Below are positions 26,564-36,067 of a DNA stretch of 64,000 bases, piece after piece. The notes below the pieces were generated by a model. That model worked only from the letters and a program-made list of their open reading frames with translations, was not told the origin of the DNA and did no database searches. The stretch comes from Porphyromonas gingivalis ATCC 33277 (GTDB lineage Bacteria > Bacteroidota > Bacteroidia > Bacteroidales > Porphyromonadaceae): assembly GCF_000010505.1 (NCBI RefSeq), contig NC_010729.1:1491001-1555000 (forward strand), in the 5' to 3' direction. Positions within the stretch are counted from its first letter, which is position 1. Each line of letters opens with the position of its first letter. Position numbers and translations under genes: made by a program.

Positions 26564-28435
26564 ATGTTTCAGGCACAGCATTTGACCAAAAGTTTCGGCG
26601 ATTTGGTTCTCTTCGAAGACCTCTCTTTCAGTATCGAACGGGGCGAAAAGATTGGACTTATCGCACGCAACGGCAACGGGAAAACGACCCTGATGAATAT
26701 CCTTACGGGAATCGACTCACCCGATTCCGGAGAAGTGATCTACCAAAACGGTATCCGCCGTGCATACCTGCCACAGCTTCCCCAAGTACTTCCGGGCAGT
26801 ACCGTACTGGAGACCTGCTTCGGACACAACGATGAGATGACCTCCCTGATAGCGCGATGGGAGGAGGCTTCGGCTCGGGGCGACGGCAAACGCATGGAGG
26901 AGTTGCTCCCCGAAATGGATGCCCTCGGCGCGTGGGAGTACGAACAGTGCGCACGGGAGATTCTCACCCGTCTGCATCTGGACGATCTGCACCGCACCAC
27001 GGACAATCTCTCCGGTGGGGAGCTTAAGCGCATCGCTCTGGCAGGTACGCTCATCGGCAATCCGGAACTGCTGTTTCTGGACGAACCGACCAATCACCTC
27101 GATCTGGACGTGATCGAATGGCTGGAGGGCTACCTCTCGCATCAGCAGATCGGACTGCTTCTGGTCACCCACGACCGCTACTTTCTGGATCGCGTATGCA
27201 ACCGCATACTGGAGCTGGACAACAAACAGTTGTATGCCTACAAAGGCAACTACGAATACTACCTGAACAAACGGGAAGAGCGGCTGAAAGCCACCGAACG
27301 CGAAACAAGCCGCGCAGCCAACCTCCTGCGCCGCGAAGCGGAATGGATGCATCGCAGACCGCAGGCACGGGGTACGAAAGCGAAGAGCCGCATCGATGCC
27401 TTCTACGAACTCAAGGAAAAAGCCCAACCTCGCCACCGGGACGAAACGCTCCACCTCTCGGAACAGGGCAGATACATAGGCAATAAGATATTCGAAGCTC
27501 ACAAAGTCTGTAAAGCTTTCGGCGATCGCACTATCCTGAGCGACTTCGACTACATTTTCAGCCGGTACGACAAGGTAGGTATCGTAGGGCCCAACGGCGT
27601 GGGCAAGACCACTTTCCTCCGGCTGCTGCTCGGCGAAGAAGAGCCGGACTCGGGGTATTTCGATGTAGGGGAGACGGTTCGCTTCGGCTATTACAGTCAG
27701 AAGGGCATGCAGTTTGACGAAAACAAACGCGTCATCGAAGCCGTGCAGGACATCGCCGAGGTGATTCGGAATGAAAAGGATGGTACCACCCTCTCGGCAT
27801 CGGCCTTGCTGACGCAGTTCCTTTTCCCGCCCGAGAAGCAATATACGCCGATCCACAAGTTGAGCGGTGGCGAACAGCGCAGGCTCTACCTCTGCACCGT
27901 GCTGATGAAGAACCCCAATTTCCTGATTCTCGACGAGCCCACCAACGACCTCGATATCCTCACGCTGAACGTACTGGAGAACTACCTGAGCGAATTCAAA
28001 GGATGCGTACTCGTCGTCTCGCACGACCGCTTCTTCATGGACAAGGTAGTGAACCATCTCTTCACGTTCGAGGGGAACGGCATCGTGAAGGATTTCCCCG
28101 GCAACTACACCCAGTACCGCGAATACAAACAGCAGGAAGAGGCCGAAAGGCAGACCGTCGAATCTTCCCCCTCGACACGTAAGGCAGAAAGCGAAAAGCC
28201 CCGAACCGACGCTGCCGAGCGTCCGCGAAAGCTGACCTTCAAGGAGAAGCAGGAGCTGGAACGGCTCGAAGCCGAACTACCAAAATTAGAAAAGGAGAAA
28301 GCCGAACTGGAATCCCGAATGAGCAGCGGCACGATGGCCACGGACGAACTACTCACCGCCGGCGACCGGATCGCCGCCCTGATCGAAGAGATCGACAGCA
28401 AGGGGATGCGCTGGCTGGAGCTAAGCGACATCTGA
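26564..28435 (+). CDS. ABC-F family ATPase (Uup-like)
   Basis: A 623-residue soluble protein with two ABC domains and no membrane segment. Walker A motifs are ARNGNGKTT (about 36-44) and GPNGVGKTT (about 345). Signatures are LSGGELKRIAL and LSGGEQRRLYL; Walker B motifs are LLFLDEPTNHLD and FLILDEPTNDLD. An inter-domain linker (about 230-310) is rich in R, K and E. A charged, coiled-coil C-terminal domain (about 530-615, KLTFKEKQELERLEAELPKLEKEK) is typical of Uup-type ABC-F proteins that act on ribosomes or branched DNA. It may be co-transcribed with mltF upstream. Antibiotic-resistance function is not implied. Confidence 0.9.
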   Translation: MFQAQHLTKSFGDLVLFEDLSFSIERGEKIGLIARNGNGKTTLMNILTGIDSPDSGEVIYQNGIRRAYLPQLPQVLPGSTVLETCFGHNDEMTSLIARWEEASARGDGKRMEELLPEMDALGAWEYEQCAREILTRLHLDDLHRTTDNLSGGELKRIALAGTLIGNPELLFLDEPTNHLDLDVIEWLEGYLSHQQIGLLLVTHDRYFLDRVCNRILELDNKQLYAYKGNYEYYLNKREERLKATERETSRAANLLRREAEWMHRRPQARGTKAKSRIDAFYELKEKAQPRHRDETLHLSEQGRYIGNKIFEAHKVCKAFGDRTILSDFDYIFSRYDKVGIVGPNGVGKTTFLRLLLGEEEPDSGYFDVGETVRFGYYSQKGMQFDENKRVIEAVQDIAEVIRNEKDGTTLSASALLTQFLFPPEKQYTPIHKLSGGEQRRLYLCTVLMKNPNFLILDEPTNDLDILTLNVLENYLSEFKGCVLVVSHDRFFMDKVVNHLFTFEGNGIVKDFPGNYTQYREYKQQEEAERQTVESSPSTRKAESEKPRTDAAERPRKLTFKEKQELERLEAELPKLEKEKAELESRMSSGTMATDELLTAGDRIAALIEEIDSKGMRWLELSDI

Positions 28436-28481
28436 ACAGAGAGTGAGACGGCACACAGTAATAAACATCAACGATAATGAT

Positions 28482-29147
28482 ATGAAACGAACCTTATTTA
28501 TCCTACTTGTACTCGTAGCCTGCTGTGCGGCTGTGGCACAAACCGGCGAAGCACGCCGTCGCGTCCTGATCGAAACATCGCGGGGCAAAATGACGGTAGA
28601 GCTTTTCAACGAGACGCCGATCCATCGCGACAACTTCATCTCCCTCGTCCGCAGCGGAGCTTACCGCGGCGTGCTCTTCCACCGCGTCATCAACCAGTTC
28701 ATGGTACAGTCGGGCAACCTCCTGAGCAAAAACGCCAAGCCGCTCGAAGACCTCGGCAACGACACCACCACGCGTACCCTGCCGGCGGAGATCGATCCGT
28801 CCAAACACTTCCACCGATGGGGTGCACTCTGCGCGGCGCGACAAGGCGACGACGTGAATCCCGAAAAACGCTCATCGGCCACCCAATTCTACATCGTCAC
28901 GGGACGATTCTTCACCGACTTCGATCTCGAACGCATGGCAGAGGAGAAGAAATGCACCTTTTCGGAAGAGCAGAAGAAAGCCTATATGCTCCAAGGTGGC
29001 GCACCCCACCTCGATGGCGACTACACCGTCTTCGGCCAACTGATCGAAGGCGAAAAGACCCTCTCCAAAATCGAACGCCAGCATACGGACGAGCGCAATC
29101 GTCCCCTGAAAGACGTCGTAATCCTTAATATGACACTGCTGAACTAA
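28482..29147 (+). CDS. Exported cyclophilin-type peptidyl-prolyl isomerase
   Basis: A 221-residue PPIase. ATG at 28482 is chosen because it starts a signal sequence (MKRTLFILLVLVACCAAVAQ); LVAC could be a lipobox, or cleavage may follow AVAQ. The cyclophilin core has RGKMTVELF, HRDNFISLV, LFHRVINQFMVQSG, SATQFYIVTG and DYTVFGQLIEG. An insertion between QFYIVTG and YTVFG holds a helical segment (LERMAEEKKCTFSEEQKKAY), common in Bacteroidetes cyclophilins. It assists protein folding in the envelope. A strong terminator follows. Confidence 0.92.
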   Translation: MKRTLFILLVLVACCAAVAQTGEARRRVLIETSRGKMTVELFNETPIHRDNFISLVRSGAYRGVLFHRVINQFMVQSGNLLSKNAKPLEDLGNDTTTRTLPAEIDPSKHFHRWGALCAARQGDDVNPEKRSSATQFYIVTGRFFTDFDLERMAEEKKCTFSEEQKKAYMLQGGAPHLDGDYTVFGQLIEGEKTLSKIERQHTDERNRPLKDVVILNMTLLN

Positions 29148-29170
29148 GACCACTGCCGAACACACATACG

Positions 29171-29210
29171 AAGAGGGGGAGCCGACCACGTGCCGGCTCC
29201 CCCTTCTTTT
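29171..29210 (+). terminator. Rho-independent terminator after the cyclophilin gene
   Basis: A 10-bp GC-rich stem (gggggagccg / cggctccccc) followed by ttctttt, about 25 bp after the stop. Confidence 0.9.
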
Positions 29211-29630
29211 ACCTCTACGTTTTTCACACGTATCAATCGGGAGAACAGCCATGCCATCGGGAGGAAAAAAACGGGAGAAAGGCCGGCTGCTAACATTTCC
29301 GACCGTTCCAAGAGCCACGCGACAGATCTTTTTGGTCGGGAAAATACCATTGTTCGCCGAGAAATCTGCATTTCGGCTCTGCAATGCAGATTGTCCGGCG
29401 GACAGCTCCCCCTTCGCCGAAAACGATCATAATCCTATACAGAGAAGAATCCTCCAACCGGCTTCGATGCAACGGCAAACAATTCCTCTGAGTTTTATAA
29501 GTGTTTCGGGGATCTTTTTTCTGCTGGGTTTTGAAATCTACAGATACTTTATGATGCTGATTGAGGTAGGTCCCAACTTTATAGAGTGATAGAACCGATT
29601 TTTCTGAAAGTATCGAAAAAAATAGAAAAA
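29211..29630. other. Non-coding gap between cyclophilin and metallopeptidase genes
   Basis: About 420 bp with no credible gene. Short ORFs on both strands here (29251-29589 plus, 29290-29640 minus) lack family features. No clear promoter was found. Confidence 0.5.
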
Positions 29631-29682
29631 GAGATCGCATCTCACAATCATTAAAGATTGGAGGTGCGATCTCTCTTTTTTT
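29631..29682. terminator. Bidirectional-looking hairpin terminator
   Basis: Stem gagatcgca / tgcgatctc at 29631-29639 and 29665-29673, flanked by A-rich sequence on the left and a T run on the right. It may serve the convergent metallopeptidase gene and any plus-strand transcript. Confidence 0.6.
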
Positions 29683-29744
29683 CCGTACAGTACGATAATT
29701 ATTCCCTTAAAGCCCCCTTGTCTAAAGGAGGGAGAGTCGCCGGA

Positions 29745-31853
29745 TTATTTCACTTTCGTAAGGGCTTCGTCCACGGCTTCGAGTATAGGCAATACCGATA
29801 TGGGAGAACCCACGGCTTGTTTCATCCAGTACTGCGGCACCAGTCGTCCCTGTACGAGCATGCGCTTCAGCTCCACGGCCAAGGATTTGCCCTTGATGTA
29901 CTGTTCGATCTGAAAGTCGATGATATGCCCCATCGGATAATTGGGCAGGTAGAGCGGATAATTGATCATATGCGAATAGATGCCCAGAATGGTCTCGTCC
30001 TTTTCTCCGAGAATGCCGGCGTAGTACTTGTTCCAAACGGTTTTGGCCGCGTCCATGACCGCGAGTTTCAGCTCGTGTGCATCGGCTTCGGGATGCGTGT
30101 ACATCCATTCCCAAACGGCCATGTCTACGAGGGATACGCCCATGATCTCGTAGCAATTCCAAAAGTTGGTCAGAGCCTCGTTGTACTCCTTCTGTGCATC
30201 GGGCTTGCTGACACCGAGGAGTTCGAGATCCCGCTTCTGGAAGAGGAAAGCGACGGCTTCGGTGAAGGATGTGTTCGGCACACCGTTGAGCATGTAGTAG
30301 TCCACATCGTTCATCGTGATGGTTTGCTCCGTATTGTGTCCGAATTCGTGTACGGCTATATTGTATCCTTTGTAGTCCATCCCCGTATCGGCGATACGTG
30401 TGCGCAGGCGAGCAAAGTCATTGCGCATCATCGAGCCTGCAGCATGGCCGGCACCTCGCGAAGGATCCACCATCACCAAAGAAGCTATCCGCTCGGCATC
30501 TTTGCTTTCGAATCCCAGCTTGCGCAGGATGTTCGGCAGATCGGCTTTGAGTGCTTCGGGTGTAGGATATTTAGCTGCGGTGATTTTGTCCAATTCGCTC
30601 TCTGGCATACCCGACTGCGAGCGAAAGCCGTTGTACCAGATGTCGAACGGCTCCAACGGGCGTCCCAATCGTTTGCTGATCAGTTGAGCCACCTTCTTTA
30701 CCTGTGGAGAGGAGAGCAGTGTTTCGAATAGCTGTTTGACGTCTTCTTGCGGAATCTCCATCTCTCCCTCGAATGCACGCAGGATCTGGTTCGGCTGATG
30801 CGGCATGTATGCATCCTGTGCTTGCATCGCACGGAAATTGGCCAGGAAATATTCATATCGCGTATCGGGTTCGGCATGACCTCGGATAGCAGTGCCGGCC
30901 GGGTCGTAGAGCATATTGCTCAGGGGATCCCATTGAAAGTCCGTCTTGTCGATTACTTCGCGTGGGATACTTTGGTCGATGATCCTCTTGATGATCGCGT
31001 ATATCATTCGCTGCTTTTCCAATCCGCCTTTCGTGTCCGCATAGTTGCTTTTGATCTCATCTCGCAGCCCCCAGTGCGTGATCAGTTTCATATTGCGGGG
31101 AAAGAGTGTGGAGCCGTCCGGACGCTGTAGGTAGCCCATACAGATATTGTATTCGGATATGTAGGCATCCCCACGTGTCAAGGTCTCCGATACGGATTGC
31201 TGCACTTCAGCCGGTATCCGCGAAGCGAAACGATCGCCCATTCGGGCAAAAGCCCACTCTTCTCTGCTCCACTTCGCCCCCAGCTCCATCTTCTCCGCGA
31301 GAGAGTAGTAGGGGAAGTTCAGTGCAGCTATCAGTCCGGCCTTATTGGCATAGAGATCATCGCTCAGGTGTGCCGACGCGCTGTATCCACCGAAGATCAT
31401 ATCCAGAGAACTGATCTCCGGCCCTTTGAGGTGGAGGGGTTCTTTCAGGGCCAGATCGATCTTGTTGAAGTAGCCGTTGAGGATTTCCAAATTCCGCTCC
31501 AGTGTACGATACATACGGCGCTGACCATCGATCGTAGGCTCGAAATTTTCGAGGACGAATGTGCGAAAAGCCTCCACGTCACCATCCTCTGCACGCCATA
31601 AAGCCGCTGCTTGTGAAGTGCCACGGTCGGCTCGGAAATGAACCTCCTTGCCATAGCGTTGCACCAATAGATCTGTCAGTTCACTGAGCATTTCCTGCCG
31701 AAAGGAGGACATACGTTTTTGCATCGGGTTTATATTTTGAGGTTTCACCGTTTGAGCTGTCGTGTTTACTTGGGCAAATGCCGTGTATCCTCCCACCGGA
31801 AGCAAAGCAAGCGACCATGCCAACGCCAGCGATAGCTGTTTTCTCTTCTTCAT
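29745..31853 (-). CDS. Secreted HEFGH zinc metallopeptidase, family uncertain
   Basis: A 702-residue exported protein; signal peptide about residues 1-27 (ends AFA). The zinc signature is His502-Glu503-x-x-His506 (HEFGH), with Glu532 in FTEAVAF as a plausible third ligand 26 residues on, which is a gluzincin pattern. The N-terminal half is helical. The family looks DPP III-like in length, but M49 enzymes have HExxxH whereas here it is HExxH, so I do not assign M49. It is monocistronic and probably degrades peptides in the periplasm or at the surface, in keeping with the peptide-feeding lifestyle. Confidence 0.75.
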   Translation of the reverse strand: MKKRKQLSLALAWSLALLPVGGYTAFAQVNTTAQTVKPQNINPMQKRMSSFRQEMLSELTDLLVQRYGKEVHFRADRGTSQAAALWRAEDGDVEAFRTFVLENFEPTIDGQRRMYRTLERNLEILNGYFNKIDLALKEPLHLKGPEISSLDMIFGGYSASAHLSDDLYANKAGLIAALNFPYYSLAEKMELGAKWSREEWAFARMGDRFASRIPAEVQQSVSETLTRGDAYISEYNICMGYLQRPDGSTLFPRNMKLITHWGLRDEIKSNYADTKGGLEKQRMIYAIIKRIIDQSIPREVIDKTDFQWDPLSNMLYDPAGTAIRGHAEPDTRYEYFLANFRAMQAQDAYMPHQPNQILRAFEGEMEIPQEDVKQLFETLLSSPQVKKVAQLISKRLGRPLEPFDIWYNGFRSQSGMPESELDKITAAKYPTPEALKADLPNILRKLGFESKDAERIASLVMVDPSRGAGHAAGSMMRNDFARLRTRIADTGMDYKGYNIAVHEFGHNTEQTITMNDVDYYMLNGVPNTSFTEAVAFLFQKRDLELLGVSKPDAQKEYNEALTNFWNCYEIMGVSLVDMAVWEWMYTHPEADAHELKLAVMDAAKTVWNKYYAGILGEKDETILGIYSHMINYPLYLPNYPMGHIIDFQIEQYIKGKSLAVELKRMLVQGRLVPQYWMKQAVGSPISVLPILEAVDEALTKVK

Positions 31854-31885
31854 ATTATTACTATTGAATTTAGAATGAATCTCTC

Positions 31886-31893
31886 CAAATGTA
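31886..31893 (-). promoter_or_regulatory. -7 box of the metallopeptidase gene
   Basis: TACATTTG on the minus strand, 33 bp before the start codon, matches TAnnTTTG. No -33 TTTG is visible at proper spacing. Confidence 0.5.
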
Positions 31894-31971
31894 ACGACAA
31901 TCGAGGAGGTAGGATATAAATTTTGAATAAAAAGCAGCTATAGAGTCACGCAGTAGCGTTTGTGGAAATAA

Positions 31972-32010
31972 AAAGAGACGTACCTCCGGAGGGGAGATAC
32001 GTCTCTGCTT
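31972..32010 (-). terminator. Terminator of gdh
   Basis: Stem agagacgta / tacgtctct with an inner cctccggagg palindrome, followed on the minus strand by a T run. It lies about 50 bp past the gdh stop. Confidence 0.85.
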
Positions 32011-32058
32011 TTTCGTTTTTGTATCTGCTCTGTATGAGCAGGGGAGTGAAATCAGGGA

Positions 32059-33396
32059 TTAGCAAACGCCCTGAGCTACCATAGCCTTGGCAACCTTCAT
32101 GAAGCCGGCGATATTGGCACCCTTCACATAGTCGATGTAGTTGCCGTCTTTACCGTATGTAACGCACTGCTCGTGGATGTCTTGCATGATCTGGTGCAGC
32201 CACTTGTCCACTTCTTCATTCGTCCAAACGAGGTGCATAGCGTTCTGCGTCATTTCGAGACCTGAGCAAGAAACACCACCTGCATTAACAGCCTTACCCG
32301 GAGCGAAGAGCATCTTGTTTGCTACATAGTATTCGCTGGCTTCGGCCGTACAACCCATGTTAGAAGTTTCAGCTACAAGAGTAACACCATTCTTGTGCAA
32401 CGTCTTGGCATCTTCGAGGTTCATCTCGTTCTGCGTAGCGCAAGGCATAGCGAAGTCTACCTTTTGCTCCCAAGGCTTCTTGCCGGGGAAGAACTGAGCA
32501 TTGGGGAATCTCTTCACATAGTCTGATACTACGTCGTTACCGCTGTCACGGAGGTCAAGCATGCATCGGAATTTCTCCGGTGTGTTGATACCGTCGGGGT
32601 CGTAAACATAGCCGTCAGGACCGGAGATCGTAACAACCTTAATGCCCAACTCGGTAGCTTTCTGAGCCACACCCCAAGCAACGTTACCGAATCCGGAGAT
32701 AGCAAGAGTTTTGCCCTTGTAGTCTACACCGTTTTGCTTACACATGTTCTGTACGAAGTAAACAGCACCGAAACCGGTAGATTCGGGACGCAGACGAGAA
32801 CCGCCGAACTCGAATCCCTTGCCGGTAAGCGTACCTGTGTGCTCGCGAGCGAGCTTCTTGTACATACCGAACATATAACCTACTTCGCGACCGCCTACGC
32901 CGATGTCACCGGCAGGAATGTCGGTGTCAGGGCCGATGTTGCGCCACAATTCGGTCATGAAGCTCTGGCAGAAACGCATGATTTCGGCTTCGCTCTTACC
33001 CTTGGGAGAGAAGTCGGCACCACCTTTACCACCACCCATGGGGAGAGTAGTGAGTGCATTCTTGAACATCTGTTCGAAACCGAGGAACTTCAGGATAGAG
33101 AGGTTCACTGAAGGATGGAAACGGATACCGCCCTTGTACGGACCGATGGCATTGTTGAACTGAACGCGGTAGCCGATGTTTACCTGTACCTTACCTTGGT
33201 CATCTACCCAGGGTACACGGAATGTGAATACACGATCCGGCTCTACGATACGCTCGATGATACCGTTCTTTTCGAACTCGGGATGTTGGTTGTACACTTC
33301 TTCTACAGAGAGAAGAACTTCCTTCACTGCTTGGAGGAATTCGCTTTCGCCGGGGTGCTTAGCCTCCAGCATTGTCATAATTTCTTGGGTCTTCAT
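32059..33396 (-). CDS. gdh: NAD-specific glutamate dehydrogenase
   Basis: A 445-residue hexameric-type glutamate dehydrogenase, the length known for the P. gingivalis enzyme. It converts glutamate and NAD+ to 2-oxoglutarate, ammonia and NADH and is central to amino-acid fermentation. The start at 33396 (MKTQEIMTML) is chosen; the open frame extends 26 codons upstream but has no family similarity and would run over the promoter. Visible motifs are PMGGGKGGADF with the active-site lysines, and the NAD fold segment AISGFGNVAWGVAQKA. A -7 box lies at 33432-33439 and a terminator at 31972. Single gene, normal length. Confidence 0.95.
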   Translation of the reverse strand: MKTQEIMTMLEAKHPGESEFLQAVKEVLLSVEEVYNQHPEFEKNGIIERIVEPDRVFTFRVPWVDDQGKVQVNIGYRVQFNNAIGPYKGGIRFHPSVNLSILKFLGFEQMFKNALTTLPMGGGKGGADFSPKGKSEAEIMRFCQSFMTELWRNIGPDTDIPAGDIGVGGREVGYMFGMYKKLAREHTGTLTGKGFEFGGSRLRPESTGFGAVYFVQNMCKQNGVDYKGKTLAISGFGNVAWGVAQKATELGIKVVTISGPDGYVYDPDGINTPEKFRCMLDLRDSGNDVVSDYVKRFPNAQFFPGKKPWEQKVDFAMPCATQNEMNLEDAKTLHKNGVTLVAETSNMGCTAEASEYYVANKMLFAPGKAVNAGGVSCSGLEMTQNAMHLVWTNEEVDKWLHQIMQDIHEQCVTYGKDGNYIDYVKGANIAGFMKVAKAMVAQGVC

Positions 33397-33431
33397 AGAG
33401 AACTCTAAATAATAGTAAGAGATTACTCCGG

Positions 33432-33439
33432 CAAAAGTA
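33432..33439 (-). promoter_or_regulatory. -7 box of gdh
   Basis: TACTTTTG on the minus strand, 36 bp upstream of the chosen start, a perfect TAnnTTTG match. Confidence 0.6.
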
Positions 33440-33602
33440 GCTAATGTGTTTGGAACTTTCAAGCCTTTTCTCAAAAATAAAGTTTAGTAAGATCCTTGTA
33501 GTCCAAATCACAAACTAACCCTTCCGAATATCAGCTTTTTCAGTACATAAATCAGTATCCGAATACGTCGCCAAAAGATTAAGTATATTGACTTGATTCA
33601 AA

Positions 33603-33877
33603 GGCAGCATGCATCGATGGTTTAATGGAGGTCGTTGTCGGTATCGAAGCCTCGCCAAAACGCATACCGAAACATCCTCAAAAGCATAGCCTTTAATCTC
33701 TATCTCATTATATCCAAATGTGTCTCGGATGAGCGAACACTCACCGGCCGGCCTTGTTTTTGAGGTCGGACCGATGGATAAGGGGAGCTTTATCATCCTC
33801 GACAGTTACCATCCTACTGTGAAAAAATGACACTGAAAGGGTGATTCTTGATAACCTCCTCTTTTTTCAAAGGTCTC
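33603..33877 (+). mobile_element. Degraded 3' end of an IS1126-like (IS5 family) element
   Basis: The segment encodes RWFNGGRCRYRSLAKTHT, matching the C-terminus of the intact transposase at 62593-63678 (RWFHGGRCRYRGLAKTHT). One base is missing soon after THT and stops follow. Its right edge, ctttttt-caaaggtctc (33868-33877), matches the right inverted repeat of the intact element. Spacing from motif to end (275 bp) is close to that in the intact copy (about 290 bp). The left end and most of the transposase are gone. The overlapping minus-strand ORF at 33515-33796 is a shadow. Confidence 0.75.
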
Positions 33878-33982
33878 TCATTAATTTATTGATATGCACT
33901 GAGTTACTCGAAATTGGCGAATAAAAAAAGCCCTAGTTTGTGAAAGTTGGAACTTCATCGTATTATGAGTACTGAAAAGATA

Positions 33983-34017
33983 GGGGCTGTGACAAAAATG
34001 AATTTTGACACAGCCCC
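33983..34017. terminator. Terminator downstream of the threonine dehydrogenase gene
   Basis: A near-perfect hairpin: ggggctgtg / cacagcccc with an inner caaaa/ttttg extension. It lies about 68 bp past the tdh stop on the minus strand. Confidence 0.75.
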
Positions 34018-34084
34018 CATCATGAGTATTTTGCCGATCGATATATATCCGAAAGAAGTCGGTATCGGCAGCTAAAAAGACTGT

Positions 34085-35041
34085 TTACTTGCCGTAGCGA
34101 GCTTTCAGTATCTGGATCATATCTGCAGACATGGAATCGAGATCGTAATCCGGCTTCCAATCCCATTCACTACGAGCACAAGAATCATCCAATGAGTTTG
34201 GCCACGATTCGGCAATACCTTGACGAAGAGGATCGACTTCGTAATTCATAACAAAATCAGGTACCAGCTTCTTCACTGCTGCCGCTATCTGCGAGGGTTC
34301 GAAACTCATGGCAGTGATGTTGAACGAATTGCGATGTACCAGACGGGCAGGGTCAGCTTCCATCAGCTCCACGCATGCACGAAGAGCATCGGGCATATAC
34401 ATCATATCCATATAAGTACCCTCTTTAATCGGACAAGTGAAGCGTCCTTCTTTGACAGCTGCATAATAAATATCCACGGCATAGTCCGTCGTTCCACCAC
34501 CGGGGAGGGTGACGTTGGAGATCAAACCGGGGAAACGAACCGAACGTGTATCTACACCGAAACGCTTGTGGTAGTAGTCACTCAAAAGCTCGCCACTGAC
34601 CTTCGTTACTCCGTACATGGTCTTGGGACGCTGAATAGTATCCTGGGGGGTCTTATCCTTAGGAGTATCATTGCCGAAAGCACCGATAGAGCTGGGCGTA
34701 AACACTGCACAATTCTTTTCACGAGCTACTTCCAGTGTATTGAAAAGTCCTCCCAGACCAATATGCCATGCTAACTGAGGTTTGGCTTCTGCTACGGCAC
34801 TGAGAAGGGCAGCCAAATTGTAAATCGTATCTACTTTATACTTATCCACCACTTCTGCTATTTGCTTGGCATTGGTGATGTCTACTATTTCGGCAGGACC
34901 GCTTTCGAGTAGTTCGCCCTTAGGCTCTGCACCGGGGATATAACCCGCTACAACGTTTCCCTGAGGATAACGCTTTCTCAACTCCATAGTCAACTCCGAT
35001 CCGATCTGTCCGGTAGAGCCGATAATCAGGATGTTCTTCAT
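34085..35041 (-). CDS. tdh: L-threonine 3-dehydrogenase, SDR type
   Basis: A 318-residue extended SDR/epimerase-like enzyme. The start at 35041 (MKNILIIGSTGQIGSEL) puts the Rossmann motif at residues 8-14; the upstream extension is not needed. Other marks are FTPSSIGAFG with the catalytic Ser/Thr, YGVTKVSGEL (YxxxK) and SVRFPGLIS. This set, with length, fits NAD-dependent threonine dehydrogenases of the Flavobacterium/Cytophaga type, converting threonine to 2-amino-3-ketobutyrate. An epimerase remains possible. The gene sits beside gdh in an amino-acid catabolic neighbourhood. Confidence 0.85.
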   Translation of the reverse strand: MKNILIIGSTGQIGSELTMELRKRYPQGNVVAGYIPGAEPKGELLESGPAEIVDITNAKQIAEVVDKYKVDTIYNLAALLSAVAEAKPQLAWHIGLGGLFNTLEVAREKNCAVFTPSSIGAFGNDTPKDKTPQDTIQRPKTMYGVTKVSGELLSDYYHKRFGVDTRSVRFPGLISNVTLPGGGTTDYAVDIYYAAVKEGRFTCPIKEGTYMDMMYMPDALRACVELMEADPARLVHRNSFNITAMSFEPSQIAAAVKKLVPDFVMNYEVDPLRQGIAESWPNSLDDSCARSEWDWKPDYDLDSMSADMIQILKARYGK

Positions 35042-35092
35042 TCTACTACCTCCGTATTGCTTTAAGTTAGTTGGATTCATTAAAATTCGCTG

Positions 35093-35100
35093 CAAAAGTA
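35093..35100 (-). promoter_or_regulatory. -7 box of tdh
   Basis: TACTTTTG on the minus strand, 52 bp upstream of the chosen start, matches TAnnTTTG. Confidence 0.55.
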
Positions 35101-35299
35101 TGGATTATTCTCATAAATATGCGACTAAAAAGCAGTACAAAATCAATGAAGACGAAAAGAAAGACAAAGACCTCTCCACAGGATTCTGACGAATAAATGC
35201 CATTCCCTCTTTGAAGGGGTTTAAGCCGAACCAACATAAGAAAAGAGAACGATCGAGTGCGAAATCATTTGATTTCAAGCAGATACCTATATGTGGGGA

Positions 35300-35330
35300 T
35301 TGTCGATTAGGCGGAATAACTATACTTTTG
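35300..35330 (+). promoter_or_regulatory. Promoter of the hemerythrin-LuxR operon
   Basis: TTG at 35300-35302, a 20-bp spacer, then TACTTTTG at 35323-35330, 27 bp before the ATG. Good match to the Bacteroidales -33/-7 pattern. Confidence 0.65.
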
Positions 35331-35356
35331 TTTGAAACAAAACAATATTTTTTCGT

Positions 35357-36067
35357 ATGACAACACATCACATAAAGAAATCATACTCACCCAATACAAA
35401 GCTAAGTGACTTGATATGCGAGAATTACGACTTACTACTGGTCATTACGCGCTTTGGTATTTCGCTTGGTTTCGGAGAAAAGAGCATACGAGAAGTCTGT
35501 GAGGACAATAAGGTAAACACCAATACCCTCATGGCTGTAATCAATGCACTTATCAACCGTCCCGAGCACCCTTCCGAGACTGTCTTGTCAGATCTGTCAG
35601 CTCCTTCCCTGATCAACTATCTGCGAAAGTCGCATAATTATTTTCTCGAATTTCGTCTGCCTTTGCTCCGTCAAGACCTTTTGGCCGCACTGTCCAACTG
35701 CCCATCCGAAGTGGTATTCGTCATTCGTCAATTCTATGATGAGTATGTGGAGGAAGTACGCAAGCACATGAGCTACGAAGAGAAAACGGTTTTCCCTTAT
35801 GTGGAAAAACTTTTGGACGGAAAGTTGGACAAACGTTCGCACTACAGAATCGATATATTCAGCAAACGCCACGATCAGATAGAGCTGAAGATTTCCGAAC
35901 TTAAAAACCTGCTGATCAAATACTACCCGACATCGAGTGGCTACGAACTCAACAGCGTTCTGCACGACATATTCTCCTCGGAAGACGATTTGTCAGCACA
36001 CAACTTTGTCGAAGACCATCTTTTCGTGCCTTTGATTCGTAAAATAGAAAAGGAAAACGGATTATGA
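35357..36067 (+). CDS. Hemerythrin-domain protein
   Basis: A 236-residue cytoplasmic protein. Residues 1-70 form a small helical N-terminal domain resembling ScdA/RIC N-termini. Residues about 90-235 are a hemerythrin bundle with the iron-ligand motifs [31 protein letters not shown] and [12 protein letters not shown]. It probably binds a di-iron centre that senses O2, NO or peroxide, or helps repair Fe-S clusters. It overlaps the LuxR gene by four bases (ATGA), implying coupled translation, so a sensor-regulator relation is a reasonable inference. Confidence 0.85.
   Translation: MTTHHIKKSYSPNTKLSDLICENYDLLLVITRFGISLGFGEKSIREVCEDNKVNTNTLMAVINALINRPEHPSETVLSDLSAPSLINYLRKSHNYFLEFRLPLLRQDLLAALSNCPSEVVFVIRQFYDEYVEEVRKHMSYEEKTVFPYVEKLLDGKLDKRSHYRIDIFSKRHDQIELKISELKNLLIKYYPTSSGYELNSVLHDIFSSEDDLSAHNFVEDHLFVPLIRKIEKENGL

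Noticed and set aside
26717..28057. Long minus-strand ORF (446 codons) opposite the ABC-F gene
   Set aside because: It mirrors the codon pattern of the real gene and has no family motifs. The same reasoning removes long antisense ORFs at 4603-5364, 15157-16032, 25277-26581, 29658-30731, 39356-40399, 44351-45208 and 45695-46849.
33515..33796. 93-codon minus-strand ORF
   Set aside because: It lies on the opposite strand of the degraded IS1126-like transposase end and is explained by it.
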